Source: Clitopilus passeckerianus (Eukaryota > Basidiomycota > Agaricomycetes > Agaricales > Entolomataceae). Taken from it: DNA of 64,000 nt. A model generated the notes under the pieces. The model saw nothing but the letters and a program-made list of their open reading frames with translations, searched no databases and was not told the DNA's origin. Made by a program: the position numbers and the translations under genes. The DNA is taken from contig CALYLX010000121.1 in the NCBI GenBank assembly GCA_944990035.1, forward strand, positions 310,001-374,000, given 5' to 3'. The first letter of the stretch is position 1; each line of letters opens with the position of its first letter. Below, in pieces: positions 22,436 through 33,957 of the stretch.

Positions 22436-24623
22436 ACTCACAACAATTATGCCATCTATCGATTACCATTCCCGTACTATGCCATGTATTTGTAGTCTCG
22501 ATTTTTGAAATTACGGGAATCCATTTGTCAATCGTTCCTCCCCCGTCATGAGTACACAGATCCTGTGTTCAACATTTAACCGCTGGACATCGGTATTCAT
22601 CATTGATCGAGAGGAGAAACAGGGCTAGCATGCTACGCCTACCATCCTCGCCCGCCGAGCCCCGAAAGCGAATCATAACCAGGGCATCATGGACCGGGAG
22701 TGGCCTGTGTCAAAGGCACCCTATGAATGGATAATCTCTTGCGAAGTAATCGGGTATTAAACTTGCAGACTTTGGAGGTACGGTACGTGTCAGGATCTCG
22801 AGATCTCGTCAAACCCGTGTGTCAGTCCGGCCGCCGTTGTGTCTCACAACCTACCGCCACCCTCTATTCCTAGCGGTTAAGGGAAAATCGAAATCCCTCT
22901 GCCTCCTTCGCTTCAACACTTGAAGGAATTCTTTGGGTCCTAATTGGAGCTCATGGGAGAGCCTATCGTTCTCCAGATCGCAGCGAAAGCCACAATGCGC
23001 CAACGTATACGAAGTCTCACTCTGGTTTGGGACAGATCGAGGGTGATGGCGATTGTGGCCTCGTTACGTCCCCCGGCCAGGACTTGGTAAGGTCGATATG
23101 AGCAGACGGGAGGTAGATTCTAGTGCGGATGTGGGCTTACAAAGGGTTTGGCGTCGAAAGCCTCGACCATAGAAATTGTGTTTCCGATTCTGTCAGCAAG
23201 TATCGCTGAGGAAGCCGTGCCAGCGCCGCGGCTGTCGACACCAAACAGGGGCCCAGCGAGCCCTTGGGAGAGAGCTTGGATGATAAAGAGGGTGGAGAAG
23301 ATGACAAGGGGGAGGCACCATCATAACTGCGAGAACGGGACATGCTTGCAGATGGCAATCTGCCTCTGCATAGGTCGCCGTTTGAAAATCGTTAGTTTCG
23401 CTATAGGATGGTTGTCAGAAGGGGTTTGTCTTGTGTGAGAAAGCGAGAAGGCAAGCCCGGTGAATTGAGGCATGATGCTACCAGTACGAAGAGGAGTTGC
23501 AGAGTCCTCCATCTGCGGCCTGAGCTCCCATCTTGCTACCCGAGTCCGACAAGAAGTCGAGCGATCCTTCTCTGCTCAGGCTGTTCCCTTATCGATTGCC
23601 TGGCTCAGCTTCAGAACATCTTTCGACACTAGCACACTGATTCCCAGCAGCACCAGATCGATCGCAGCTAAGCTAACACCACCAAGTTGTGTGGTAGAGT
23701 GGACATGGATATGGGAGCCAGCACGTCCTGTGTCACACGTAACCTCCCTCTCCGAAAACGGATGCAATCGTGATGCAATCTCGGCAGCTGTCAGTAGAAA
23801 CGGAAGCAAAAATCCTCGCTTCCAATGTCGCCGAGATTTCATCGGCGGCTTCTAAAAATGGCCATTTTATGATCGCCGTGGCCACGCACAGAGGACCAGG
23901 AGCAACCATCGCTTTGAGAGTTTCTGTAGCTTGCTCCACTATCTCTATACTCCAAGCCCATATAGTCGTAACCGGTACACGAATTTCAAGAACGGGTCTG
24001 GTCAAGTACCTTCCACGTCCGTCTCGCACACTCAACGGGCACGATTTCGAATCAAAATATCTTACATTCCTTTACGGATATTACCATCCACTCTTTAGTG
24101 GGAACTTCACAAGCACATTTTGTCGCACGTTCATTTGGCCTCAAGTCGCTGCTTTACGATGGATCTGGTGGATCAAGAACCTTGGCGGGTTCTGCCAGTG
24201 AATGCCCAATAGCTCCATGGGATATGAAGGGGACGAGCCGGAAGAGACGGGAAAGATGGAGCTGCTCGTTGACAAAAGATCAGAGGATGGATGGATGGAT
24301 GGATGGATGGATGGACGAGGGGTGGGGATATAGGTAGTTGTAGAGTAGAGAAATCCAAAATCAGTAACGAATGAGACCAAGCTTTCCTAACCGCAATTGA
24401 GAGCTTTAGAGAACAATATCTCGTGGACAAGGAGCAAATGACTTTCGGGACTCACCTGTTCGAAACGGAACACCTTCCGTCGTTCCCTTGACCGTCAGAA
24501 CTCAGTCTCATCTATCCCAATAATCATCCCTTTGATTCCAATATCTAAAAATACACAGTATCAAGCAACAGAATTACACGTCGTAAAATGTCATATCCCA
24601 ATGATGTTCAGTAAAAGTCCTTA
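22436..24623. other. Intergenic stretch with possible relic of the large repeat
   Basis: No protein gene supported. From about 23880 to 24376 the text resembles the 3' parts of copies A and B (CACTCTTT, AAGCACATT and CGCACGTTCATTT phrases, then a GTAGTTGTAGAGTAGAGAAA tail like the copy B tail). A GGAT microsatellite sits near 24287-24316. Confidence 0.35.
24287..24316. repeat. (GGAT)n microsatellite
   Basis: About seven perfect GGAT units in a row. Confidence 0.9.
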
Positions 24624-26101
24624 TTAAGCCCTCTCGAAGGAATCCAAACTCGCGACCGTATCCCGCTCTCGTTGACGCAGCCCGTCCATTGCTGCACCTA
24701 TGCTCTCGGGGTGATAAACCTTGGGTATGGGTTGCAGGAGTTCCGAGTCTTCCATTGGTGGTGATTGGGTAGGTTCCTCGGATTCTTCCTGTTCGACTCC
24801 CTCCTCGCCGTCCTTAGCCTCTTCTTCCTCCCGGGTAATAGGAGACTCGGCTCGGGAGATGATTGATGACCCAGCCGACGTGGTCGAGGAAGAGGTCGAG
24901 GAGGAGGAAGTAGAATGTCTGATAGCCCTATCTCTCTTCCCTGGCCTCAATGAAGGCGGATGAGAAATCCGATCCGAGGTGGTTTGAGAAACCTGAGAAG
25001 TTTGAGAGCCAACAGGGGTCATCCCGGGCGGGCTGTTTCGCGACGACTGGCTCTTCTCTCTCTCCTCGCCGAAGAACCTCCAAACTCGGGGGATGGGAGG
25101 CAACCAGGAACGGACGAAATCAAAGTTGCTCATTTTGCTCGCAGCGCTGGATTCGCGGCTCATGATGTTGAAAAGGGGGAGTGCGCCGTGCGGCTCTTTG
25201 TGCGAGGTCTCCTCTTTCTCAATCCCCGTACTGCCTGACGGGCTTCCCTGAGGAGCTCCGTCCCGCCTCGTACCGGTGACGGATGGTTTATGGAGTGAGC
25301 TGGCAAAGCTGGACGACCGAGAGACGGAAGCACCCGAGCCAGCTTCGAGGTCGGCTTTGGCTGCCTTTGTCTGCCTCTTGCGACTTCGGCGTCTCCAGAG
25401 GAAGAGGCAGAATAGGAGAATGGCAAATCCAGCGATGGAGAGAGAGGTGCCGAGGCCGATGGCAACTGAGTTTTTGTTATTGGAGGGTTTGTCAACGGCT
25501 GCTGTCACAGGGCCGTCTGTAATGGCGGGAAGGCCGGCTGCTCTGGTGGGAGCGGGAGTCTTTGGTAAGACGTCCGATGCCTTGATAAGAGGGATTCCCG
25601 GAGCTACAGGGATGAACTAATGAGTTTGGAGTTGAAAGTTAAATGGGAAAGCAAACTTACGACGAATAGAGAAGGGCGGCGAGAGGAACCTGTTCCCGCT
25701 TGCATCTCCTATTAGGAAGAGAAAGGTGTCTTGACCTAACACCGCAGGGATGGTACTGCAAAGGTCGTCAGTACAAAAGTTTGAGCAGGCGCCAAAGATA
25801 CTCACACATCAAGGGTATGAACACCAGCACCAGTGCCGTCTGGCGGGTAACGCTCAGGAGCGCAGTCTTGCTTATTACGAGAAAGCTCTCCTTGCGAAGA
25901 ATAGCAGAGGAGGATGTTAGGATCATTCAAGGTTTGGTCGTTCTCCCACTTGATGGTAACAGTGTCGCCAGCGACGAAATCGTCCCCCTTGGTGGGCGAA
26001 AGCCAGGTGACGGTTGGTTGGGGTTGTTGAGCGAATCCCTGTCCCACCATCGATGTGACCCAGAATACCACCAACGCCGCTCTTGCGAGATGGGAAGGCA
26101 T
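24624..26101 (-). CDS. Single-pass membrane protein with Kre9/Knh1-like ectodomain
   Basis: Exons 26101-25806, 25755-25661 and 25603-24624 sum to 1371 nt, 456 residues. Start at 26101 opens a signal peptide (MPSHLARAALVVFWVTSMVG, cleaved near FAQ). The ectodomain reads WLSPTKGDDFVAGDTVTIKWEND, matching the Ig-like Kre9/Knh1-type Ser-Thr-rich domain found in fungal surface proteins, and ends with FLFLIGDASGN. A Pro/Thr-rich linker leads to one transmembrane helix (GTSLSIAGFAILLFCLFLW), an RRRSRKR stop-transfer patch and a long Ser/Glu-rich cytosolic tail. Topology resembles fungal cell-wall stress sensors, but there is no WSC domain, so a sensor role is only an inference. The third exon needs the acceptor ending CCCTGTAG to stay in frame. 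Its neighbour at 26758-27075 is on the same strand 650 bp upstream. Confidence 0.82.
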
Positions 26102-26757
26102 GGGGAGAGGAGGATGGGGGTTAAGGCGAAAGGTGGGGGTTATAATAATAGTGGTTGGTGAAGTCCGTTGCTTGGTAAATTTAAGTCGAGACGACCAGCG
26201 GCTCGAGTGAGGCAATAGGGGCGATATGTTTTGGCAGTGGATGGTCGTGGTTTGAATCCAAGAAGAGTTTAGAACCTGGCTACTGGATGGGTCTCTATTT
26301 ATGGATTTTGGGACACCTCCTATTGCAAGAACCTCCTATAGTCGTCGTGGGTTCGACAGGGCAGGCTATTTCTGATGGCGACGGAGAACATGTTTATGTT
26401 CGAGCGGTAGGGAAAAGGTATTTTCTAGTGCGTTGGTTAAAAGTGGTGTTGGAACGTTGTGGGGTGGGGACCAAAAGATATTGAGCCGGTGAAAGCGCGT
26501 TCGTGCATTGACATCGAAGGAAACGATCGGAAAAATAGGCAGTCCACTAGATGCGCCCACAATAGGCTCGTCGCCGGCCTCGTAGTGGCAACTAGTCATT
26601 GAAAGGTGTCGAGGCCGTAGAGTCAATCTCCATTTTCGTGTCTTCAAGTACAGTGACAGATGAGGCGATAGGTGTGCCGGAAAATTGCGCCAACTTTTCC
26701 CTGTTTGAAGAGGGTCAACATCTGCTAACAAAGAGCGAAAAGAAAGAGTTTGTAAGC
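26102..26757. other. Upstream region of the membrane-protein gene
   Basis: 650 bp between two minus-strand genes. No motif-bearing frame; it presumably holds the promoter of the 24624-26101 gene. Confidence 0.4.
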
Positions 26758-27075
26758 CTACAATTTGCGATCCCTCAACTTCTCCAGCATGCCAATGACC
26801 TGCTCCTGTTCATCGATGTGTAGCTCTCCACCAGGTAAGTTCGAGGCGACTTCCTTAACCTGGTTGATGGCATTCTTGAAGTCGTTCGTCTGAAGTCCAA
26901 TCAACATCCTAGAAGCAAGAACAGAACGAACATTCTTACCGCTTGCAAGAGTGCTTGCTTGGCCTGAGGTGTAGTTGTCCCCTGGGGCTGCTGGGTCAAC
27001 TCCAGCACCTTTGCAAGCTTGACCAGCAAGTTTTCGTAGAGATTCGTTGGGAATGGCTGTGAAGACATAGCTCAA
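26758..27075 (-). CDS. Unknown protein, 3' part (possibly disrupted gene)
   Basis: A soluble, predicted helical C-terminal segment of about 105 residues, including SLRKLAGQACKG, SVLASRMLIGLQTNDF and VIGMLEKLRDRKL before the stop at 26758. No family recognised. Upstream in another frame (about 27078-27160) lies a convincing continuation, WEKVVKSNYATLVPPLVTLIQAF. The two frames differ by one base at a TTT run at 27080-27082, where no normal intron fits. Either a non-obvious short intron or a frameshift separates them. Further upstream, around 27200-27340, a third frame (EHQLDFLTQSNPF) may belong to the same gene. I annotate only the supported last segment. Confidence 0.45.
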   Translation of the reverse strand: MSYVFTAIPNESLRKLAGQACKGAGVDPAAPGDNYTSGQASTLASGKNVRSVLASRMLIGLQTNDFKNAINQVKEVASNLPGGELHIDEQEQVIGMLEKLRDRKL

Positions 27076-27160
27076 ACTGAAAGGCTTGGATCAGGGTGAC
27101 GAGGGGAGGAACGAGAGTCGCGTAGTTGGACTTCACAACTTTCTCCCACACCACCATCAT

Positions 27161-28167
27161 GCTCTCAATAATCTCAATAAATATTCCTGTTCAATGTATC
27201 GTCTTGGTGCGCCACCATAAGGGAGCTGCGCGAACAATCCTCAACTCTTTCGACATGAATTTCCAGCAAGAAGAGAGGAAAAGGATTACTCTGCGTCAAG
27301 AAGTCCAATTGATGCTCAGCCGACGACCATCTCGTGCTCTGGGGCGCTTTTCAAATCTAGTAAATATATCTGGCCAGTGGAAACTGTCTATATACAAGAA
27401 ACTGTCAAATTCAAACCCTACGAGTTACCGCAGCTAGTGTCTTCTGGCTTCTGGGATCTGTGACAACCTCAATGCTTTCCACTTTCGACCAGAAGTAGCC
27501 CAAAAACAGCATGTTTTCTGACCAGGTCTCTCGTTTACTTGTTTGAATGGTTTTGAAAGTACGAGATGGATAAACGGAGCGCTTCCTCTGGCAGTGTCTT
27601 TGACAAAGTGTAGGTTTAGTGTGTGGTACCCGCCTGGACGGTTCAACATTACCACCAGAAATGGGTCCGGACCGATTGAATTTTCGGTTGGGATATAATC
27701 TGCTTCATGCTAATATGAGAAGGATAACACAAGCCCATGTACAGACGAAGGCCTCAGGGCCTCCTGGCAAATCTCAGCTGCACTAATCGTACTGTTCTGG
27801 GTTCTTGATACAAGGATTTCAGAAAGGGTGGAACCATCTCATCTCCCAGCCGCTTTCAACTCAACCTTATTTGCCGGCCCATGCATCCAGCACTTATCAC
27901 TTTCTCTGCGCCGCTTCAGTGGGGTTACGAAAGCTGGGTCATTACTACAGCCATCGGGATTTAGTTCCCAGCGGTCGGCGGGGAATAAACGAAGCAGGCC
28001 CTGGGTAAACGCCTTGGTAAATTTCCTCGCCGCGTATCGTTCCATTTTAAACCGAGATCAGCCTCTAGGACTGGCAAACGGGCGTGTTGAATGTCGAGGT
28101 GGATGAAGGATTCCCTGAGGAGTGGCAGTGCTGGACTGAAGCGTGACGTGATTTAGAGACGCGATCC
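27161..28167. other. Intergenic stretch before repeat copy B
   Basis: Besides possible fragments of the gene ending at 26758, nothing recognisable. Similarity to copy A begins at about 28168. Confidence 0.4.
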
Positions 28168-28293
28168 GTCACGTGGCTGAAAAGTCGCGTCGCGTCTTTG
28201 CTCTCGGGCGGGAAATGTAAACAAATCCTGGCGGGAAACGCAAACATTGGTCGCGCAAGACATACAGATACAAACTAGGGTGAAGGATAGGAG

Positions 28294-28300
28294 TATAAAT
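28294..28300 (+). promoter_or_regulatory. TATA box of repeat copy B
   Basis: TATAAAT within GGAGTATAAATATGG, aligned with the box of copy A and followed by the same CT-rich start segment. Confidence 0.55.
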
Positions 28301-31300
28301 ATGGCTGGACTCCGCGTCTCTTACTCCCCATTCTCATCTCGGTGAGTCCTTCATCATCATCTCTCATGCTCATACTCACTACTCCTCTCTTTAGACCTCG
28401 CTGTCCCTGCTTCCACAGTCTCGACTATGTGCCCGCTGGAAGTCACCACGCGAAGCTAAGTTGTGTTCGTTGATGCCAGATCGCATTCGCCGCTGACTTT
28501 TCTCTCTTTTGCTAGGCTGATAAGAAGTGAACTCGTCACACGCCAAAGAAGGCTAGTCAATGCCAATCACGCCGCGCTAACCTCAATGATGGAGGGGGGT
28601 CGCTGGTATCGTCCCCCGGGAAGCTAAGTTGCATGTATTGGTGTCAGGCTTCGTCATCGCTGACTTTTCTCCGTAGGGCCTAGGCGAAAAGACAGAAGGT
28701 CCGCAGCCGTCTCAAGAGGGTCCGTCAACGCCGACCATAACACGCTAAGCTCCAATTTGTTTGACGATATATCTACTCACATAACGCTACAGGCCTCAAG
28801 GTTATCATCAAGATTCTCAGGGTGACATTCCTCACGCTTATCTCGCCGTTTGTACCACTGACATTGGCAGGTTGTCTCGTGTTCGTATTATCATGTAACG
28901 TATAGTAGGATAGTGTAGTGTAGCGTAGTGTAGTCCATTTATTCACTAACCTCCCCTCTAGGATTTTTCTTTTAAACACGCCATCAGTTTCTTTTTTTCT
29001 TTTTCTTTTTCTCTTGGTAGTGGTTGAAAGGGGAAGGACGAGGTTAGATGGAAGGTTCAGACGGTTCCCAGGCGGGCAATTTCGGGGGCCCGGTATGTGA
29101 ACCACATTCCTTTGCAAACGGGTGCTGACTTTCTTGATAGAGTTGGCTGACCCGGGCAGGAGTGGAGGGGGGTGATCGGAGTGAAGTACGGGGAGGGATG
29201 GGAGCGTGGTTAGTCGAAAATAGTGGAGGGTGGAGAGTTCGGCCTGAGGATGCGAACTCTTAAGGCGGGGAACGGCGAGGAGCCCCGCGTTTGTAGAGAT
29301 TCGGATGGTTGGAGGCAAGGTAGGTGATCTCGCTTTACAACCTCATTCGAATGCTGACCGTCTACTAGATTCCGTAGAGCTTGCCTCCACCTGTGCAGGG
29401 TTCGCTCAAACGAGTGCGCTCTGTATGCAGCGGGATGCAGTTATAAATTCCCGCGATTGTGGTTTTCCCTCTGTCTGGAGGCATGGTATGTCATCTCAGA
29501 TCTGCAATTTCTTGGATGTTAACAGTCTCTCAGATCCTTTCGGACTTGCCTCCATTTGTGCTTCATCTAGTTTTCAGAGTTCGTGCTGACGAGTCGAACT
29601 CTCTGTGTAACGGGATAAAACCATCGCTTTTTGTTTTCCTGTTTTCTTGTTTGTTTTTGGTTTTGTTTTCGGAGGCATGGTATGTCATTTCGCTTTCTTG
29701 CATACGCACACATACTGACATTCCGGTAGGTTCCAGCAACCGTGCCTCCACCTACTGCTTCCTTTTAATCGTACTTTTGGGACGCGACGGCGATTGTTGG
29801 GAGTGGTGGTCGATTGCCAGGGTGCACTAGTCGATGGGCGGGCACGGCAAGAAGACGAATGACGCACGGGGAGCGGGGTTTTGGACGGTGTGGAGTTCTG
29901 ATGTTGATTAGGCGTTGGTGAATCGGTGACGAAGATGTGGGGGCGTGTTGTTCGCGGAAGGTGGAGGCGAAAATAGGGAGAGGAGGAAGCTTGAGTGAGG
30001 GAAGGGCCGAAGGCATCGGCGGACCAAAGGAAAGGCGGAGTTTTCTGGTCAGGCCGAGCTCACCCACGGGCGAAAGGTGTGTCCCATTCCACGTATCGTC
30101 TGCTTCTACTGATGACAAACATCGTAGGAGTGCGGATCAACTGAGTATCCCTCTGGGTCAAACAGCGTCCTCGCAAGATCGGTCAAAAAGAATCCTGCGC
30201 GGGCGTATTAACGACTCGACTCTGTCGCCAATCCCAGACAAGCAACGGACACTCCTTTGTAACAGCTCCTCTCGCCCTTGGATGGGCTCGCTTTACCAGG
30301 CCGCTCCCCCAATACCTTCTACGGGCGCCACCTTAGGAGAGTGTTGGGGGAATGGCGTCTCGACAATGTTGCTGGCGCCATCAGCAGCATCATCGACTCT
30401 TTCAAGCCTCTGTGTTCATCCATTCCACAGACCCAACCACACGCTCGGTTTCGGGATCAAGACCATCATACACTCATTTTTGACATCTCTATCACATACT
30501 CTTTTGGATTCTCGGGCGATCATCAAACATTCTACCACACGTTCATTTCAAGAAAGAAATATTTGTTCCCGACGCCGAGGGGAAACGCACCGTAAGCAAT
30601 TTTTACTCTGATTACAAGGATCCCACTCTCACCGATACTATTAACAGATCGTGTAGCGGTGCTCACAAGCAAAGTTGGATGCACAATTCCAACGAGGCAT
30701 TTCGTCACCTCGAAGCAGGACCAGTCAAGACCGTCATGATCCATTCGCGCGGAGGTGTCAAATACCTCACGCAGCCGGTCTCTCGGCCTCTTCGAGAACC
30801 GAGTCCCTTGTTCTCCAGGCCTTAGTCTCCGCAATGCTTCAACACCTTTCCTTCCTTGGACGGGGAGTGGCCTCTCGATCACTGGCAACATCCGCTTTGT
30901 CGACCTCTCCGATCCACCGCACCCGTTGTTGCACAATTCTACCACACGCTCTTTTTGTCAAGCCCGCCACACTCGTTTTCCACAGCAACAACCAGCTGTC
31001 CCACACCCTTCTGGATTTTTCGAGCGATGGCGAAAAGCACACTCTCTACCACACATTCATTTGGAAGTCAGACCGCTTGTTCCATGCGTTCAAGGGGAGA
31101 AGCACCGTAAGTAATACTCTCGTGACTCAGCGATCTTCTTCTAACAAGTTACATTACAGATCGAGGAGCGGTGCCAAGTACAGCAGTTATAGTTTAGTTG
31201 TAGTCAGTAGAATTAGGGAGACGGCAGGAGAGTCGGGATCTTGGCAAAGGCGAGCAAGGCGGTCGTGGATTCATGGAGACTTTGGAAGTGGATGGCAGGG

Positions 31301-32204
31301 CAGAGGTCATAAATGGTCGGACATCGGAACAGAGGCAACGCAGGGCATTGACGGCACAGAGGAGCTTTTAGCACTATATTCTTGGCGAAAAAGGTAAGCA
31401 CATTCAGCTATCTCTATCACTCTTCATCCAACTAACTAACCACGTCTCGCCTCAGAATTCCACGAGGGCGAGGCAGATAGTCCTTCCCGAAGATGTATTC
31501 ATCAATCCCGGTCTCGAACGCATACTTGGCTCCGACTGTTCATTCCATCCAACGCCAACATCAAACCCTCCCGAACTCGCATCACCATTCCACATTCTTC
31601 ACCCTAACCACTGTTACCCGTGACAGTTGATCATGGTTCGAGCTAGCTTCGTTCTGCTATGCTCCGAAGAGGCAGGATAACCAACAACATCAACGAGTTC
31701 TACGAGTTCATCAAGTTGGATCGGTAAAAGGAGCTAGACCAGAAATCTTCTGGAGGACCATCTGGACAACGTTCATCTTCCTCGTCGTTCTTGGGAAATT
31801 AAAGACACATCGGGTCTCCTTCAGGCAGTCATCTATTTGGCATCTCAAGATTCATAACTGGTTCTCATGATCAAGACCTTCGACCATCATGGCGCACTGG
31901 CATCCGTCGAGGCAGGACAGGTTTTATGTTCCTTGCTACGCCCACCTTCATCTCGAACACAATTACTCGGATGCCCAGTCGCCAATACCAACGATGTTAC
32001 ACTGATCACTCGCCTTTACGGGGACTCAACTACAAGCTTCCATTATCGCCAAAGCGCAATCAAAGCCTGCTACTTCTGCCTTTCTTTGCTTCATTCTGCT
32101 CCGCCTTCCTCTCGGGCCTTCGCCCTTGCTTCAAGCGCACTCTGATCCCTCAAGTCGCTGCCTCGGACACCTGGTCGGTGCTCCATCCGGATGCAAGAGC
32201 GTTT

Positions 32205-32830
32205 TCTTTCTCCCTTGGATCTCGCAGGACTAGCCAGGGGCCTTCTTCCGCTATGTTATCATCTGGTCGAGCACCCACCTGGCCTTCCACCATGGCTCTC
32301 CTCCATCCCGGACGATACGGCCACAAATATCGAGGACTTCCTCGCCTGTCCAGCTCCTTCCGCCTTCATCGAACAATCGCAAGCACACGCATTCCACGCT
32401 CTTTTTGGGATACTACCACACACTAGTCGCCACGAAACAAGCACATTCTATCATACAGTCGTTTTTCTCAAATGCGCTGTGTGCCGATCCCCTGATGAAG
32501 GACCTCAACCTGGAGGACTACTTGGGTCTCGCTGGACTAGCAAGAAGCCTTCTTCCGCTACCTTCACATCCGCTGGAAGTCATCCACAAGCCAATCCGTG
32601 GTTTTACGAAGACTCGCTGCTCTGCCGCTCTCTCAAGTTGCCTTCGCCTTCAAGAATACCAAACTGGACCTCCTTCGGCCTTCGTCATACAACCGTGAAG
32701 CACACGCATTCCACACTCTTTTGGGATTCGGAACGCTACCTCACATTCGTTGCCACGAAACAAGGACATTCTATCACACTGTCGTTTTTCTCAAATGCGC
32801 TGTGCTTCGGTTCCCTGACGAACGCCTTGA
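32205..32830 (+). repeat. 307-bp tandem duplication in copy B
   Basis: Two anchors repeat at exactly 307 bp: GGACTAG at 32227 and 32534, and CACACGCATTCCAC at 32394 and 32701. Both units also share TCGTTTTTCTCAAATGCGCTGTG. The period is not a multiple of three, so the two units are read in different frames, which argues against coding. Confidence 0.75.
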
Positions 32831-33207
32831 ACATGGAGAGCCCGCCACCTGTAACCCATACGCCGATGACCACGAGAGGAAAGAGAGAGAAGGGAAAGGT
32901 AGGAGATGAAGATGATGGGTCGAAGAGTAGATTAGTTGTATAAGTAGAGAAAAATCAAATTAATAACGACTTTAATGACCATCAAGTAACGATCTTTTCG
33001 TGAGACTTGAGCATTAGGAGACGATATATTATTCTTAAGGTTGGCGATAAGTCCTACAATTTTGTAAAGGTATTATTTTGGGCGCGTCGTAGTGGTCTCA
33101 GTTGTCCGAATTCGGAGGGACAACAAGTAGCGTTCTAAGGAGAAGGAAGTGCAAACCTCAGCCCGAATTTGATATTCCGAATTTGAATTCACGAACCGGG
33201 GCGCGGA

Positions 33208-33957
33208 TCACACAAAAGAAGTCCTCAAGACTGGGTGAAGAGGTCGGAAGTCTGTCCAGCGAGTGGTCGCCCCGCAGCTGCACGTAGTGTACGTTGTCCC
33301 ACTCCAAGATAACCCCGTTGTCGCTTCTTTGAACGTGATAGGGCCGATTCGCGCTGGGGTCGGAAGGTAAAGGACCATTTCCGATATCGCTGCTGCCCAG
33401 GGTTCTAGTGGAGGTCCGTGGTCGTGGTCGACGTGATGCTGATCGTTGTCGTCGTCAGAGAGGTGCTCTAAAACATGTAAGAAATGAGGAGAACTCACCG
33501 ATGAATTCTTCTGAGCTGCCGTGTCCTGCCTGCGAGTCATGTCGCCGACGTCATCCAGTGATGGCTCAGCGCAGTGACTAAAATTTGCCGGGTGGTCCCT
33601 TGTACAACTTTTTGAGAGTTCAGTCGAGTATGGGTCTTGTGAGGGCTCGAGAGGGGACTCTGGCATGTCGTAGTCGTCGATCTCGTCTTGGAATGTGCAC
33701 CCGCAGAACATGGGGCCAGATGACGTATCTTCGTCCTGGCTAGCCGACGAACTTGAGGATTGCGAGTGGTCTGGGGCTAAGGAGGCTGATAATTAGTCTC
33801 AGTAGGGTGTTGTAGGCAGAGGGGGGTACACACATCGGTCGTAGCTGTACAAGCCCATCACCCCAGGGCATGGGCCAGCGCCGAACTGAGCACTCTCAGC
33901 AATGTGATCGTGTTGTTGCTGAGAAGCGCATGGATAGTACGTGGTCGACGGTGGCAT
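33208..33957 (-). CDS. Hypothetical acidic Ser-rich protein
   Basis: Unrecognised. Exons 33957-33834 and 33785-33208 sum to 702 nt, 233 residues. Hydrophilic, with a Ser/Asp-rich middle (SSSSSASQDEDTSSG), a short cysteine group (MFCGCTF), a His/Asp cluster (DDDNDQHHVDHDHG) and a Cys pair near the end (TTCSCG). No signal peptide or membrane helix. An alternative 31-nt GT-AG intron within the second exon would change the frame and end the protein about 20 residues later; it is unusually short, so I kept the unspliced reading. Confidence 0.55.

Larger units (their letters stand above)
28168..32969 (+). repeat. Large modular repeat, copy B
   Basis: Second copy of the 7909-12487 element, same orientation, with matching starts 20.26 kb apart. 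Shared features: promoter block, TATA box, paired 165-bp units, GT-rich intron-like stretch (TTTTCTTGTTTGTTTTTGG), and exon-like modules with CACC/GTAAGYAA donors and ATCG-starting exons (30652 and 31160). Relative to copy A it has about 340 extra bases near 29780-30120 and lacks one of the three modules. A GTGAGTCC donor after the first exon is intact here (about 28341) but missing in copy A. No reading frame is conserved along its length. Boundaries were judged by eye; the 5' boundary is sharper than the 3' one. Confidence 0.7.

Noticed and set aside
24721..25620. Plus-strand frames opposite the membrane-protein gene
   Set aside because: Shadows of the minus-strand coding exon; no motifs.
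28773..29318. 181-residue minus-strand frame, with a similar frame at 8571-9026
   Set aside because: Both exist only because the DNA is duplicated; they run antisense to the promoter and splice signals, are low-complexity, and overlap intron-like pyrimidine tracts.
32191..32943. 250-residue frame at the end of copy B
   Set aside because: It crosses a 307-bp tandem duplication in two different phases, so protein-level constraint is not visible.
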